A stretch of DNA of 64,000 nt, from the NCBI GenBank assembly GCA_030562195.1, contig JAUJPP010000007.1, forward strand, positions 3,348,001 to 3,412,000, read 5' to 3'. The notes under the pieces were generated by a model. It was not told the origin of the DNA and ran no database searches. It saw only the letters and a list, made by a program, of their open reading frames with translations. This DNA is from Nipponacmea schrenckii. Its lineage: Eukaryota > Mollusca > Gastropoda > Lottiidae. Position 1 is the stretch's first letter; each line of letters starts with the position of its first letter. Below are positions 36,734-48,700 of the stretch, one piece after another. Position numbers and translations under genes: made by a program.

Positions 36734-37201
36734 TGGACTTAGTCCACTAATTCATTTGCCATCTGTTTCCATGTTAAATCACGAAATTCAAACTGCTATA
36801 ACTTTTTCCAGAAATCTCGTTGAAAACTTTCCAATATGTCACATGAAAGCCTGGCCAATACTTAGTTTCTGTACAAAAATTCAATATAGCATGACCATGA
36901 AAATTTTGAACTAGTCAAAATGAAAATAGACCACTACCGGATATCAACATCCACTTGACTGTCACTGCACACAAAACCACTATTTTTAGAAATAACCTTC
37001 CGCCAATTAAATTTCTCGTTATCTCAGAAATTCTGAAAGAAAATGCAATTTCAGACATCAAATTTCAAATCTAGACCAAAAAGTAGTCAAAAATGGGCAT
37101 GCAAAAACCCAAAAAGGAAGGGAGAAAGAGGATTTCTAAAAATAGAACGGACTAAATTCGATACAATCATTAGCATAAAATGTTTTACTGGACTAAGTCC
37201 A
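36734..37201. mobile_element. MITE with palindromic TGGACTTAGTCCA ends and TA target
   Basis: This 468-bp element starts TGGACTTAGTCCACTAA and ends TTTTACTGGACTAAGTCCA. TA flanks both sides. It is the sister copy of 1963-2437. Its ends lie about 100 bp upstream of the MRPS17 start codon, so it may form part of that promoter region. Confidence 0.75.
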
Positions 37202-37303
37202 TATTCCCGTGAAGCGCCAACCATATTATTTAGTTAGTTATCTCCCTTGTTAGAACATAAAAATGTGCGGTGTTCCCCTATTTCAGTAGATATTTTGTTG
37301 AAT

Positions 37304-38459
37304 ATGGCTACGAAGGCAAATTATGTTATCGGTCAAGTTATGAGACGAGGAATTGGTCGACCCGACACACTTAAAGTAAAATGTACGAAAATGAAGCTGA
37401 ATACATATTTATATAAAGTAAGCATAAAATCTAGAAAGGTTAATTTATGGACAGCCATAACATAAAAAAAATAATATAAGAATAGTTAAAATCTTATTAA
37501 TTTGTAAACTTAAGTTTGCATCATCTGGTTTTAATTTTAAGCATGACTTAGGATAGCTGAAATAGAGCAAATTGCATCAGATCAACTGGATCAAAATATT
37601 TAGTTACTTATGTTACCAATGTAAGTCCAATAGTTGCAACTCCAGTGGCTAAGCTGCTAGACTTTGATCCAACTAGACTAGATTTAGACTAGACCAATTT
37701 AGAATAGATGACACCCAACAGAAATTTCATACACTATGTTTATATTGTACATAATGATAGAATTACCTGAGGCTCTTCTGGTCACTTACACAGTTCTATT
37801 AACATGTTATATTATGTTTCATATTTGGGAGCCGCTGTGGCTCAGTGGGTTAGACGCTTGCTCGCTAACCTGAAGGTCCAGGGTTCAATCCTGGCAAAGG
37901 TCGAGATGAACCTTCGGATTTTTCAGCCCTGTTTCAGGTCGGAGGGACTGACATGGAAAAAGTGTCTAGACGTTCGGATGGGACAATAAACCGAGGCCCC
38001 GTGTGCTACAGGCTGTGCACGTTAAAGATCCCTCGACAGTTGGAAATCGCAAAGAAGTAGGCTAATGCCGCTGTCCTAGCAAAATTCCCCTCATTGCACA
38101 CTGCATGGCGTTGCCGTCTTCATTAGCCCATAAGGTGCAGAAGAGTAGGACGTAAAACTCCATTAATCTCATTTCATTTATGTTTCATATTTACATTTTA
38201 GTATTATAACCATGTGATCCATATTTGGACCAAGGAAGACGATGTTAAGAAATGTAGAATTGGAGATATTGTATTATTAAAGAAAGTGCCTGATAATATA
38301 ACCCCAAGAGTTAGTCATATAATAGAGGAGATAATATACCCAGTGGGCAATGTAGTAGATCCAGTAACTGGCAAAAGATGTCGAGGTACAGAATATATTG
38401 AGGAAGAAAGAAGGGAGAAGGAAGTTCAGTATTACCAATATAAATTAAAAGATAATTAG
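37304..38459 (+). CDS. MRPS17: Mitochondrial small ribosomal subunit protein uS17m
   Basis: Two exons, 37304-37417 and 38202-38459, joined in phase 0, give 123 aa (human 130). The N-terminus ATKANYVIGQVMRRGIG is followed by KVKCTKMKLNTYLYKYYNH, then the S17 beta-barrel signature VKKCRIGDIVLLKKVPD, IIYPVGNVVDPVTGKRC and GTEY. The protein binds mitochondrial 12S rRNA in the small ribosomal subunit. The intron contains a complete SINE that ends 24 bp before the exon 2 acceptor region. The start ATG 37304 is preferred over 37247 because the upstream residues have no counterpart in the family. Confidence 0.95.
37827..38177 (+). mobile_element. Full-length tRNA-derived SINE in MRPS17 intron
   Basis: The A box TGGCTCAGTGGGTTAGACGC and B box GGTCCAGGGTTCAATCC form a tRNA-like head. 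A conserved body (GGACTGACATGG, AAACCGAGGCC, TTAAAGATCCCTCGACAG) and a tail (GAGTAGGACGTAAAACTCC, CATTTCATTT) follow. A perfect 15-bp target duplication, TTATGTTTCATATTT, flanks it (37812-37826 and 38178-38192). This is the reference copy for the five or more fragments in the window. Confidence 0.93.
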
Positions 38460-38651
38460 ATAATGAAAATAATCATAGAGAAGATTGTGATAGTTTACAG
38501 AAAAATTACTTCATTTTGTATGTGCAAAAAGACTACTAGATTTTTATTACTTGATTTCTACCCTGAGAATAAAGTTTCATATGAAGAAAATATTTTTTGT
38601 ATTAGTTTGGATGCCCAGTATCTTTCCCTATTTCTGTATATTCTCTATTTA

Positions 38652-38905
38652 AAGGCACAAAGACTTAGAATACACTTATCCTATTGCTAATATTTGTATT
38701 TAATATTGACTATTGGTAAAATAAGTATATATCACACACTTTATCAATTTTGAAAAGGCAACAATCAGACGATTTTTAAAAAAAACATTAGCAAGTGATG
38801 AATCTGCTAAAAATAGCATCCAAAAAAATCAACACTAAAACAGGAAAAAAAAAATCCCAAGGAGTGAAGTGTGTAGGCCAAAGCTTTATATGTTGTAGGC
38901 ATATT
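38652..38905 (+). mobile_element. Copy of the TTAA-type MITE, 5' part
   Basis: It shares long stretches with the left half of the element at 51736-52357, for example CTAATATTTGTATTTAATAT, ATCACACACTTTATCAATTT and ACACTAAAACAGGAAAAA. The right half was not found. It lies between MRPS17 and IMPA1. Confidence 0.7.
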
Positions 38906-39829
38906 TCAAAAGCAAAAGCATATGGGCCCAAAGGTTTCTAAGACATGCAATGGTAAATTTCATTTAAATATTCTACTCATTTTGCAAGGCAATCTTTGCA
39001 AATCACATTTCATTGATGTTTGACCTTGTCCATGAAAATAGCATTCCAATTCTAGACATTTCGATATTTGGACCGTTTTTGGAGAAGTAGTCAAATCATA
39101 TAATATGAAAGGAGTCTGGACGATCAAGACATGCCGAGATAACTCTCACTCTAAAAAGGGGACAAATTTTCATTTTAATGCAATTTGCACAGTTGTAGGC
39201 TTAATACACAGAGTAAAAACAAACAGAGTAGAATCACTGTGCTTAATAGCCGAATTATTTGTTCCTAAATACTAGTCACAGGTGTGTAAGCTGTAGTAAC
39301 CCCAATTGCTGTTGACAACTAGAACATAGAGACTTATGTCAGTAGGCCTACTGAGTCTTCTTACTAGGCCCTGTAAAAAAATGCCAGACTATTCCCTTAT
39401 CTTATTCATTATGCTTTGAATTGAATCTTTCACTCATTCAATAAGTGTTCAAAATAACATTTCATTTCTGTGCCATTTGTCTTAGAATGTCTGGGTTCTA
39501 TAGATATATTATGTTAAGTGATTTAACATTTTGAAATGAAATTCATGTAAAAATAACCCACAATTTTGTGGAGACAATTGATAAGCCTACTTTGTCTATT
39601 GGTCTTGGTTTGTAAAAAGTGTAAATATTTCTATCAAAGATCATTGCTAAGTCTTTCCATCTCGAAAAATTTTGATTATATGTAATTTTAAGAAAAGGGT
39701 GTTAATTTCATATGATGGTACGATAGGCCTACAAGCACATTCCAGTTAATGATAAAAAGACGTGTAGATAGGCCTATTTAGTACATTTTATATGATTATT
39801 CATGTTAATAATTCTTTAGAAACAAGCAT
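38906..39829. other. Intergenic between MRPS17 and IMPA1
   Basis: AT-rich, with three TAGGCCTA palindromes (near 39342, 39724 and 39769). It probably contains the IMPA1 promoter and a 5' non-coding exon, which I could not place. Confidence 0.4.
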
Positions 39830-42800
39830 TGCAACTGACAAAGAAAATGCCTGTGGAAATTTTAGAGCATGAGCTTGAAGATATATATAAAACAGCAGTG
39901 GAATTAGCTAGGAAGGCTGGAGAGGTATATAGATAGTATTTATAAATTAGAAGAGCAAACTGGAGCCTGTTTCACAAAATCTTAACTTAGGATGATTTTA
40001 GTGTTCCAATGGTCAGATTGGACAATCACTAAAATAGAGTTTTAATTAACCATTCAGGTTACTGTATTTCTTAAAATCTTGATTGTATCTTTGTTAAAAT
40101 TTTGTGAAACAGGGCCCAGTTCGCGTTATTACCATTGAATAAAACAAGAGCAACACAATTAAGTAAAAGCCGTCAACTTCCTTCTTTATTAAAATTTTTT
40201 TTGGACAGTAGGGTTACTATAAAGGAGATATGCTAATCCAATCAAAATCTATTAATTTTGGTTTTTTATGTTCCCACACAGACACTAATTTTGTGAACCG
40301 GAAAATATACATTACATATATATCATAAATCATATTAAACCAATATGCAGGTTATTAGAGAAGCATTCCATAAAGAAAAGAATGTGGAAATGAAACAAAG
40401 TGCTGCAGATTTAGTAACTGAAACTGACCAGGCTGTAGAGAAAATGATACAAGACTTGATAATGAAAAAATATCCTCATCACAAGTATGTACCATACATG
40501 CATTTCTAATTATTTGCTTTATCCATAAAAGTACTAAAGGGATAATAGGGATAAAAAGGATTATAAAAGTTTAATGCTGCTTAAACTTGGCCGATAACAG
40601 TATAAATCCATCAATGGACTTACCTAGTTGTCATAACTATACAGCAAAATCCCTCTATAATCCGATAAATCAACAAAATCAAGATTAAGCAATTTTCAAA
40701 CTGCTAGACTTGACCTCTACATCATTAGAAAATGCAATTCATATGATTTAGAATGACATCTCCAACACCGACAGAATTTTTAATGAATATTTATCACCGA
40801 GAATATTTATTTGTATTCCAATACTTTCCCTTTAGGGTTTGGTTGCTTTTCTTGTTTAACTTCAGCTTGTCTGTAACAAATTCCTTCTGGTTTATCTAGA
40901 ACAATGCAAAACTTATTCATACTTTTGATAAACTTTTCTTTAAGTAAAAATCCTTGGTTGTAGCTGGAATTTTCTTTTTTGCAAATAGACCTATTTATTG
41001 TTACTTTAAAGGAATTTTGTAACCTGTTTTAAGTTTGATTATTTTTCAAACTGTTAAGTGAAAATATTTATATGTATATTTGCAATACTAAAATAACTAG
41101 ATTATGATTGTTTGGTTACAGATTTATTGGTGAAGAAACTGTATCAGCTGATGGATCAACCTGTGTACTAACTGATGATCCTACATGGATAATTGATCCT
41201 GTAGACGGAACAACAAACTTTGTTCATAGGTTGATAATGATCTTGTTCTTTTCAATCCTGTGTGTTGTCAGTGAAATAGTCTGATCGTACGCTGATCTTA
41301 TTGTTAGTAGAATAAAATGATAACATGCAAGTGTGTGCATGATTCAACTTAGGTGAAAGTTTAATATTCATTTTAAGGCAAATTTAAGGCAATTTTTAAT
41401 TTGAGTCAAGATCAAAACAATTGTACTGAGGCATGACAAATCATCTTATATTCATACTTTGAATCCATTTATATAATTTCAAGTGGCCAATGAACTAAAA
41501 TCAATAGATAAGGAAAAGTATTTAGCTTGATATAGTTTTGATTTATGGACAAACATTTTGCTTGACTATATAGGACGGTTACATAATAATAATTATATTA
41601 ACTTGTTTATTGTTCCAGCATTCCCGAAGTAGCCTTTTCTTGTGGAATATTGGTAAAAAAACAGGTGAGAATAATTACTTTTTAGTTTAATAAAAAGGTA
41701 AATGACAGAGTATTATAGGGGCTTCATTTATGAAAGATACGATATAATCCACTCTGTTTATTTTTTGTTCATATATAACATGAGATTTTGTTTTAATTAA
41801 TTTAACTTTAACTAGCAAGTGAGCAGGATATCAAACTAAATCTGATTTGTTATACTAGGTTGTTATTGGTGTTATTTATGTTCCTTTATTGGACCAGATG
41901 TATACAGCAAAAAAAGGTCAAGGTTCATTTTTAAATGGTAAAAAATTATCTGTTAGTTCAATTAAAGGTAAGTCTTAAATCAATTATCATTAGCGTTACA
42001 GTTAACATGAAATTCTTGCATTTCTTGCACCTGACGTCATTGTAGTGTTGTTGTTGTATAAAAATTATATTGAAGTTCATTGAAACTTAAATATTGACTT
42101 TTTCAAGTGGTGCGTTTTCATGTGTACTCAGTATATAAACATGTGAGAAAATCTTTTAGGAGCTGATTGGTGAAAAATTGACATCAATATGGTTTCTATA
42201 TTTTAGAATTAAAAGGAGCAGCTATTATTATGGAAGGTGGTAGCTCAAGAGACCCTGAAGTATTATCTACTAAAATCAATAACATTCAATCTGTTTTAAA
42301 GTCATGTCATGGGTGAGTATCATTTTGTATCTTATTCATCAGGGGATCAATGGTAACTTGGTAATTCATTATAATCATTATAATTTGTATATTTGTTAGT
42401 GCATTATGGAACGCCGTAACTGCCTTCTGTTAGTATTTTTGCAGTATCAGCATCTTTTTGTATTATCAGCATCATCTTTTCGTATTATCATCTTTTTCGG
42501 TTATCATCTTTTCATATTATATGCATCATCTTTTTGCAGTATAAGCATCTTTTTGTATTATCAGCATCATCTTTTCGTATTATCATCTTTTCGTATTATC
42601 ATCTTTTTACATTATCAGTATCATCTTTTTGTATTATCATCTTTTTGTATTATCAGCATCATCTTTTTGTATTATCTTTTTGTATGATCATCTTTTCCGT
42701 AACTGGCCGTAGGTTTGTGGAAATCAAGACGTAAATAAGATGCCGTAGACTAGGTTAATGAGTCTGCAGTCTCCGATGAATTTAGTGATGGCATTTACAG

Positions 42801-45146
42801 ATGTTTCTCTAATACTGATTAAAAGGTAGCATGTCACGCTAAAGAAGTTGGAAGTAAGAACTCGCAGAAGTAGAAATGTAGAAAGTAAAAAATGATGGTC
42901 TGATGTAGAAAGCTGTTTAAAGGGGGTGGGGGTGGGGGCAGTAAACAGTCAAATATTTAAGCCTGAAGGAATATAGATTCAGAGGTAGGAAGTCAAAAGC
43001 TGGTTGGAAGTCTAGCAATAGGAAGTCGGACATGGTAAACAGATTTAGGACGTTGGGAATCACGTATGAAGTTGAAAGTGACAGTCTGGTGTAGGTTGTT
43101 GGAGGTCAGAAGTTCTATTTTCATTTGGGTTTAGAAAAATGAAAATGCTATGGTTTTTAAATGTGTTCTGACAAAGTCTGGCATGAAGAGAAAAATTGAG
43201 AATCGTATTGCAGCTAATTCTCTAACAATGTCAAAAACATTTGTGTGACACTAAATTTGCTATCGTTAACTATTTGTGCTATGAATAAAAGAATTTGAAT
43301 ATTTCTATTGCACCAGTTTTTTTTTTAATACCATATGGTTAAATCTTCATGTAATGTTAATGTTAATTCCCTTTTGATATTGGATTTGTCTCAACATATT
43401 TTCCCCACTTCTTGGAAATTGAAAATGCATCATTGACTTCAGATTTTAACTCAGTATCGTTAATGTGAGTAAAACTGCGAACGGATAAGTCAAAAAATGC
43501 CATTCGCCGATATACAGTTCTTTCCGATACAGACAGCAACTTTGAAATTTCAGATATTTTGAAACCAGAGTCTAATAAACTCTCTAACAATTGTTTTGAT
43601 TCAAAACAATTCTGTTGTGTTTGCATTCTGACTGGGCATATTTAATACATTCTGTTCCGATTTCATCATATCTGAAGAATTTGATATCCCAAGGCATTCC
43701 ATATCATATCTGGACAAATGGCAAACTAAATCAGGAGTTATTTTTTCTCTTTGAAAGGCAGGCATATGCAATGAAAGGTGTAAATTTTCTAAAATGGTAT
43801 CCATTTTGACAAAATAAAAGTTGCGTCTCATTAACCTAGTCTACAACATCTTCTTTACGTCGACTTTTGACGAAGATTAACGTTGATTTCCGTAAACCTA
43901 CGGCCAGTAACGGAAAAGATGATCATACAAAAAGATGATAATACAAAAAGATGATGCTGATAATACAAAAAGATGATAATACAAAAAGATGATAATACGA
44001 AAAGATGATGCTGATAATACAAAAAGATGATAATACAAAAAGATGATAATACGAAAAGATGATGCTGATAATACAAAAAGATGCTGATACTGCAAAAAGA
44101 TGATGCTTATAATGCAAAAAGATGATAATACGAAATGATAATACGAAAAGATGATGCTGATAATACAAAAAGATGCTTATACTGCAAAAAGATGATGCAT
44201 ATAATACAAAAAGATGATAATACGAAAAGATGATAATACGAAAAGATGATGCTGATAAAACAAAAAGATGCTGATACTGCAAAAATACTAACAGAAGGCA
44301 GTTACGGCGTTCCATAGTGCATTTGTGCCATACAACTTTTTGTGGTTCTAAAACTGATTTGTGATTTCTGTTTTTCTTTTGCTAAATATCCTAAATGTCT
44401 AATTGGTTAATGATGTCTAATCCTTAACCTAATGTTATTGTTGTTTGTTTAATAGGATAAGGGCATATGGATCAGCAGCTATTAATTTATGTAAAGTAGC
44501 TAGTGGTATGTATGAAGCGTATGTAGAATTTGGTATACATTGTTGGGATATTGTAGCTGGTATGTTAATATTACAAGAAGCCGGTGGAGTCAATAAGGAT
44601 ACTACAGGTATTTATCTCAAATGGACAAGCATGTTGAATAAAACAGTTCCTGAGTTCACTAGACTGTGAATGTTAAATATTTCTGATGATTATTTCATTA
44701 ACATTCTGTGTCCAAAGGGTTAAATGTGGATCATATAGTCATTACCCTTCCATCACCCAGGCCATAATTAATTCAAACAGAGCTGTCAGAGTATGTAACT
44801 TACCTGGAAAGCTATTTTTGATAGAAAGAAGTAAAATAAGAGTTTGTGTAGCTGTCTGCATTAGCTCAGTCAGGATCAGTAGAGCAGGATGAAAAGCCAT
44901 CATTTTTATTTCATTTCACATCATTGGAGGTAGGTTTTCTTATGTAACTCTCTATATTTTGACAGTTATATTTTAAGTTTTGCCTTTATGGTCAGAACGT
45001 ATGCAATATTTTACATTAAATCTGTATTTTCTTTTGAAGGTGGAGAAATAGATATTATGAGAAGACGTATTATTGGTGCTAACTGTGAAAACATTATAAC
45101 TGAAATAGCTTCCAAACTGACACAAATTGATGTAGGAAGAGATTAA
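39830..45146 (+). CDS. IMPA1: Inositol monophosphatase
   Basis: Eight coding exons: 39830-39924 (ATG at 39847), 40351-40484, 41122-41229, 41619-41664, 41859-41967, 42207-42312, 44456-44607 and 45040-45146. From ATG 39847 they give 279 aa (human IMPA1 277). The enzyme hydrolyses inositol monophosphates to free myo-inositol and is magnesium-dependent and lithium-sensitive. Metal ligands are visible: Glu76 in GEE, Asp96 and Asp99 in [12 protein letters not shown], and Asp225 in [24 protein letters not shown] and the C-terminal MRRRIIGAN also fit the family. The acceptor TCTTTAG before 39830 shows an upstream exon, which could be non-coding or could extend the N-terminus. A 1.9-kb transposon occupies intron 6. 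Confidence 0.96.
40537..40800 (-). mobile_element. Copy of the TTAA-type MITE, 3' part, in IMPA1 intron 2
   Basis: It begins AGGGATAATAGG and, in reverse complement, follows the right half of the element at 51736-52357 (GATTTTGTTGATTTAT, TATAGTTATGACAAC, GGCCAAGTTT). The far end is not distinct. Confidence 0.65.
42405..44316. mobile_element. IS3EU-like non-autonomous transposon in IMPA1 intron 6
   Basis: This 1912-bp element has long inverted repeats: left 42405-42764 and right 43826-44316. Both begin TATGGAACGCCGTAACTGCC and both end near GTAGACTAGGTTAATGAG. A perfect 6-bp target duplication GTGCAT lies at 42399-42404 and 44317-44322. The repeats are filled with short GCATCTTTTTGTATTATCA phrases in variable number, which explains their unequal lengths and the Phe/Tyr/Leu-rich open frames. 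The interior holds a transposase N-terminal remnant on the minus strand. The TATGG start is shared with the element at 32111. Confidence 0.88.
43363..43804 (-). pseudogene. Transposase N-terminal remnant (SAM-like plus HTH)
   Basis: ATG at 43804, 22 bp inside the right inverted repeat. The first frame reads [20 protein letters not shown] then [19 protein letters not shown], which looks like a small helical (SAM-like) domain. After a frame change near 43615 comes a helix-turn-helix: [20 protein letters not shown] then TVYRRMAFF. This matches the N-terminal layout I know from animal integrase-core transposases. The catalytic domain is absent from the element. Confidence 0.6.
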
Positions 45147-45242
45147 TTAGGCACCTTAGTATATAAATCAAATCCTCTAAATAATTTCTCATTCATAAAT
45201 AATTTATAGCTTATTTTTACTGTGTTACTATTAAGTGCTGTC

Positions 45243-45248
45243 AATAAA
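45243..45248 (+). terminator. Candidate IMPA1 poly(A) signal
   Basis: AATAAA 97 bp past the IMPA1 stop. The convergent EXOSC7 gene ends at 45749, leaving about 600 bp between the two stop codons. Confidence 0.5.
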
Positions 45249-45748
45249 CAATCATATACATGTACTTAATAATTTCCAAATCAAATTAAAATTGTAAATT
45301 ATTTCTTTTGAATATTTTATATATCTGTTAAATAATTTTATGATCATAGTCAATAGTTTTGTAATACTATTGTCAGAAACCTCAGGTTGCAGTCTATATT
45401 GTAAGTTATCTACCTTTTAAATTTTATTATCTTTGTATAATATTATAAAATAATGTTGTTGGTTAATGGTTTTAGAATAAGAAAAATAAAATTATAAATA
45501 TAATATAATATTTGTTAATTGCTTTGGAATAGAAGTTAACTTCTGGAAACCCTCCTTCCTTTATTACACTGATCATACTTCAATAATTTTATTATTCTAG
45601 ATCACAAAGTATTGTAACATCCAACATCTTGTCTATTTAAATTCAGAATGAGATGATGCTGTTCACCATACACACAGTCCAAGAGCATAAGTATACAAGT
45701 AAATCCATATCATAGATTGCACTTAAAAGTTAATTAAAGATGTCAATC

Positions 45749-48700
45749 CTATTTTAAAAATCCAACAGTTTTTCGTTTGGATCCTTTCTTCTCATCACCT
45801 TCTAATAGAGACAACAGACTAGTGTTTAAAACTTTACCAATATTTTTTCCTGACTGAAAAGATGCAAGTATGTAAACCACTAATAAAATTGAAACATAAT
45901 ATGAACTTACGACAATATTTTCTATGAAAATGTCAAAGGCATTTTTCTACTGTAACAAAACCACATTAATAGTGGTGTGTATACTGAAATCAAGTCCGAT
46001 CAATTGAGGAATCCTACACTAAATAAGCCATTGAGGCTCCTCTTCTATATACCAAATATTTGTTGACAACAACTAACCTACCTCCATCATCTCAAATATA
46101 CTCTCAGGATTTAAACTACCCCATCCTTCTTTTTTTAATGCAGTGATAGTACCATCAGCTGTTACACCCATCATTAATCTTAAATATAAACTATATAATT
46201 ATAATTTTTCATCATGCCTTAAATGTACAGCTGTAGAGCTGGTTGATACACTAGAATCATAATTGATAACAGTTTCTTTGCATTATTGTGATAGTTGGAT
46301 ATGTTTTGTCAGAATAATTGGGAAATATGGCTTAATAGCAGGGCTGTAGAATTTATAAATTTATTGGCCAACACAAACCTATGTTTCTGTTGCTAGAAAA
46401 TGTCCAAAAGAACGGCCACTGCTGGTAAACAGATCAATTGTCTTAGACACGTTATGATCTCAGAGAGAAATATTAAAAGTTTAATTTTAAAAGGGATCCA
46501 ACAAATGTGGGCCAGTCAGTTGACCTCTAACCTAAGACCTATAAAGTTGCCAACTGTGATATAATTTTACAATTTCTGCTCCCTCTAATTAATGATCAAA
46601 TTAAATTAATTTAGTCATACATGTGGATAATAAAGGTTTTTGATAGTGCTGGGTGTTGCCAATCATGCCACAATATGATACAAAGGTTACGATACTATAT
46701 GTATTACGATATGGGATAATAGATAAAAAGTAACACTTCAATATTTTATAATTTATATTTTGAGGTAACAATAGTACATTGCTATTTTTCTGAGGTTTTT
46801 TTCCTAATAATCTGTAAAAATAATGAAACTTGTCTGTCAAAACTAAATTAAATGCCAAATAAGTTGGAAAATGGACTTCAAAGAAGTGGCGAAAGGAATT
46901 TATGATGGGATGGATAAAGCTTTCATGCAACTAACATCGATACATGACCTATGATACGATACGATCGTGGCATGTTGTAACATGTTACACCGATTCAGCG
47001 ATGAATCATGCCAACATTAGTTTTTTATGCCTCCATAAGTGGTAAAAATGTTATCAACAGATGTGACCGTCAGTTTTACAACACATACCTGGCTAAGCAG
47101 CAAGATTCTTCTTTCTGGCTTGCATCAACTACATGGTGATGACCAATCTACATTTTTTTTTAAAAAAAAGCAAATATAACACTTTAAATGACTTTATTTG
47201 GCTGGCTTGAAAGAAAACTTTTATCAAAACAAATTATTGAGATTGAAGTAAGATCATTATCTTGTCAATATATCATCTAGTAATGTTTAATTGAATAATA
47301 TTCTGTCTCCTCATCTTGGCCTTTTTATACCACCATAAGAATATATGGACATATATAGTCCTCACCCTGTCCATCGCTCCAAATCTATTGTGAGTACAAT
47401 GGAAGCTATAACTTTGTGTAAGCATTGGAATTGATAAGATGAGTTTTTCAGTAACGTTTTCTGAGCTATTGCCCCTGGCTCTATATTTGTTGTGGGTGCA
47501 AAATAAGCTAAAAAATTTTTACAACTTGGTGTGACCAAAATTTTCAATGTTTTTTTATAAAATCTTTGGTTTGTTTTAAAAAATTTGAAAATTTTTATAA
47601 GACAATGGTTTAAGTTATAAATTTTGACAAATTTTCCATAAACAGTTCTTAAACAATTTTCCCCTAAAGTTCTTAAACAAACTTCGAGTAAAAAAAATTT
47701 TTTGTGGGTGCAATAGAAGCTACAATTTTCATTGGATGTTGATGAAACTTGGTGTGAGCATTGGAATTGAGATGATGGCAGTCAGTGGTTGATCTTGTTT
47801 CGAATTTGACTATTTAGATGAAGGGTTTGTTTGTATATTTGGATGAAAAATGATTTAACATTGCTGATGTGTGGGTGTATGTTACCTTGCCTGGCAAGCC
47901 GTCTTTGATTTTCAAAATAACATTAGAACATCAAGTACCTTACTAAGGGTAACAATACAAGGTGAAGATTTAATATCTATTCTTTGAACATCATATGGAT
48001 CATCTGACAATTCAATTTCCATATCATCTTCATCTTGATTGACTGTGACATTTGGTATCCTGTTAAAAAGATGAATATTCAGTATAATCCTCTATAATGA
48101 TTTCATTATTTCCACATTTCACTGTATTTACTCTCTAAGCAAAAGCTGTTAAATTATGAATTTAATATTGACTGGATTTTACGTTGTAAAGTTATTTTTT
48201 GCACAAATTTCTCACATATGAGACTAACCAATTTACAGACATATTCCCTATCATTCATATACATATATATTCTGTTTTATTATTCCATCAAGTAAGTGTT
48301 TTACTAAAATTATTACTACAAGACTAAAATTATGTTAGAACCATATTCTCAAAACAATCTTAATTCTAGGATATTTCCATCTATTGGTTTAACAATAGAT
48401 GAATTTATTGCAGAAAGACCCCATAGTTTTGGAAAAATGTAAATTAAGATAATATAAGATTATATAAGCCTACAGCTTTTGTCAACAAGTTATACTGACC
48501 TATTTCAATACCTAAACATAAATATAGACTTGATTAACAAGCATAGTAAATGTTATTGCAGCTATAGGACTTAGTAGTTATCTCAGCATGTTTAGCCTAG
48601 TTATGAAATTGTAGCCTAGGTGGAGCACTGTACATACTTCCTCTTTAAAATTTTCATGGTCAAGCAGGGTTGGGATTTTTCATGCATAAAATTTATCTTT

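Noticed and set aside
37043..37237. Basic open frame MQFQTSNFKSRPK...
   Set aside because: It lies inside the TA-flanked MITE and is mirrored by the copy at 1992-2216.
42406..42734. Open frames rich in Phe, Tyr, Leu and Ser at 42406-42734 and, mirrored, 43855-44315
   Set aside because: They are translations of short repeats inside the inverted repeats of the 42405-44316 transposon and appear in several frames at once.
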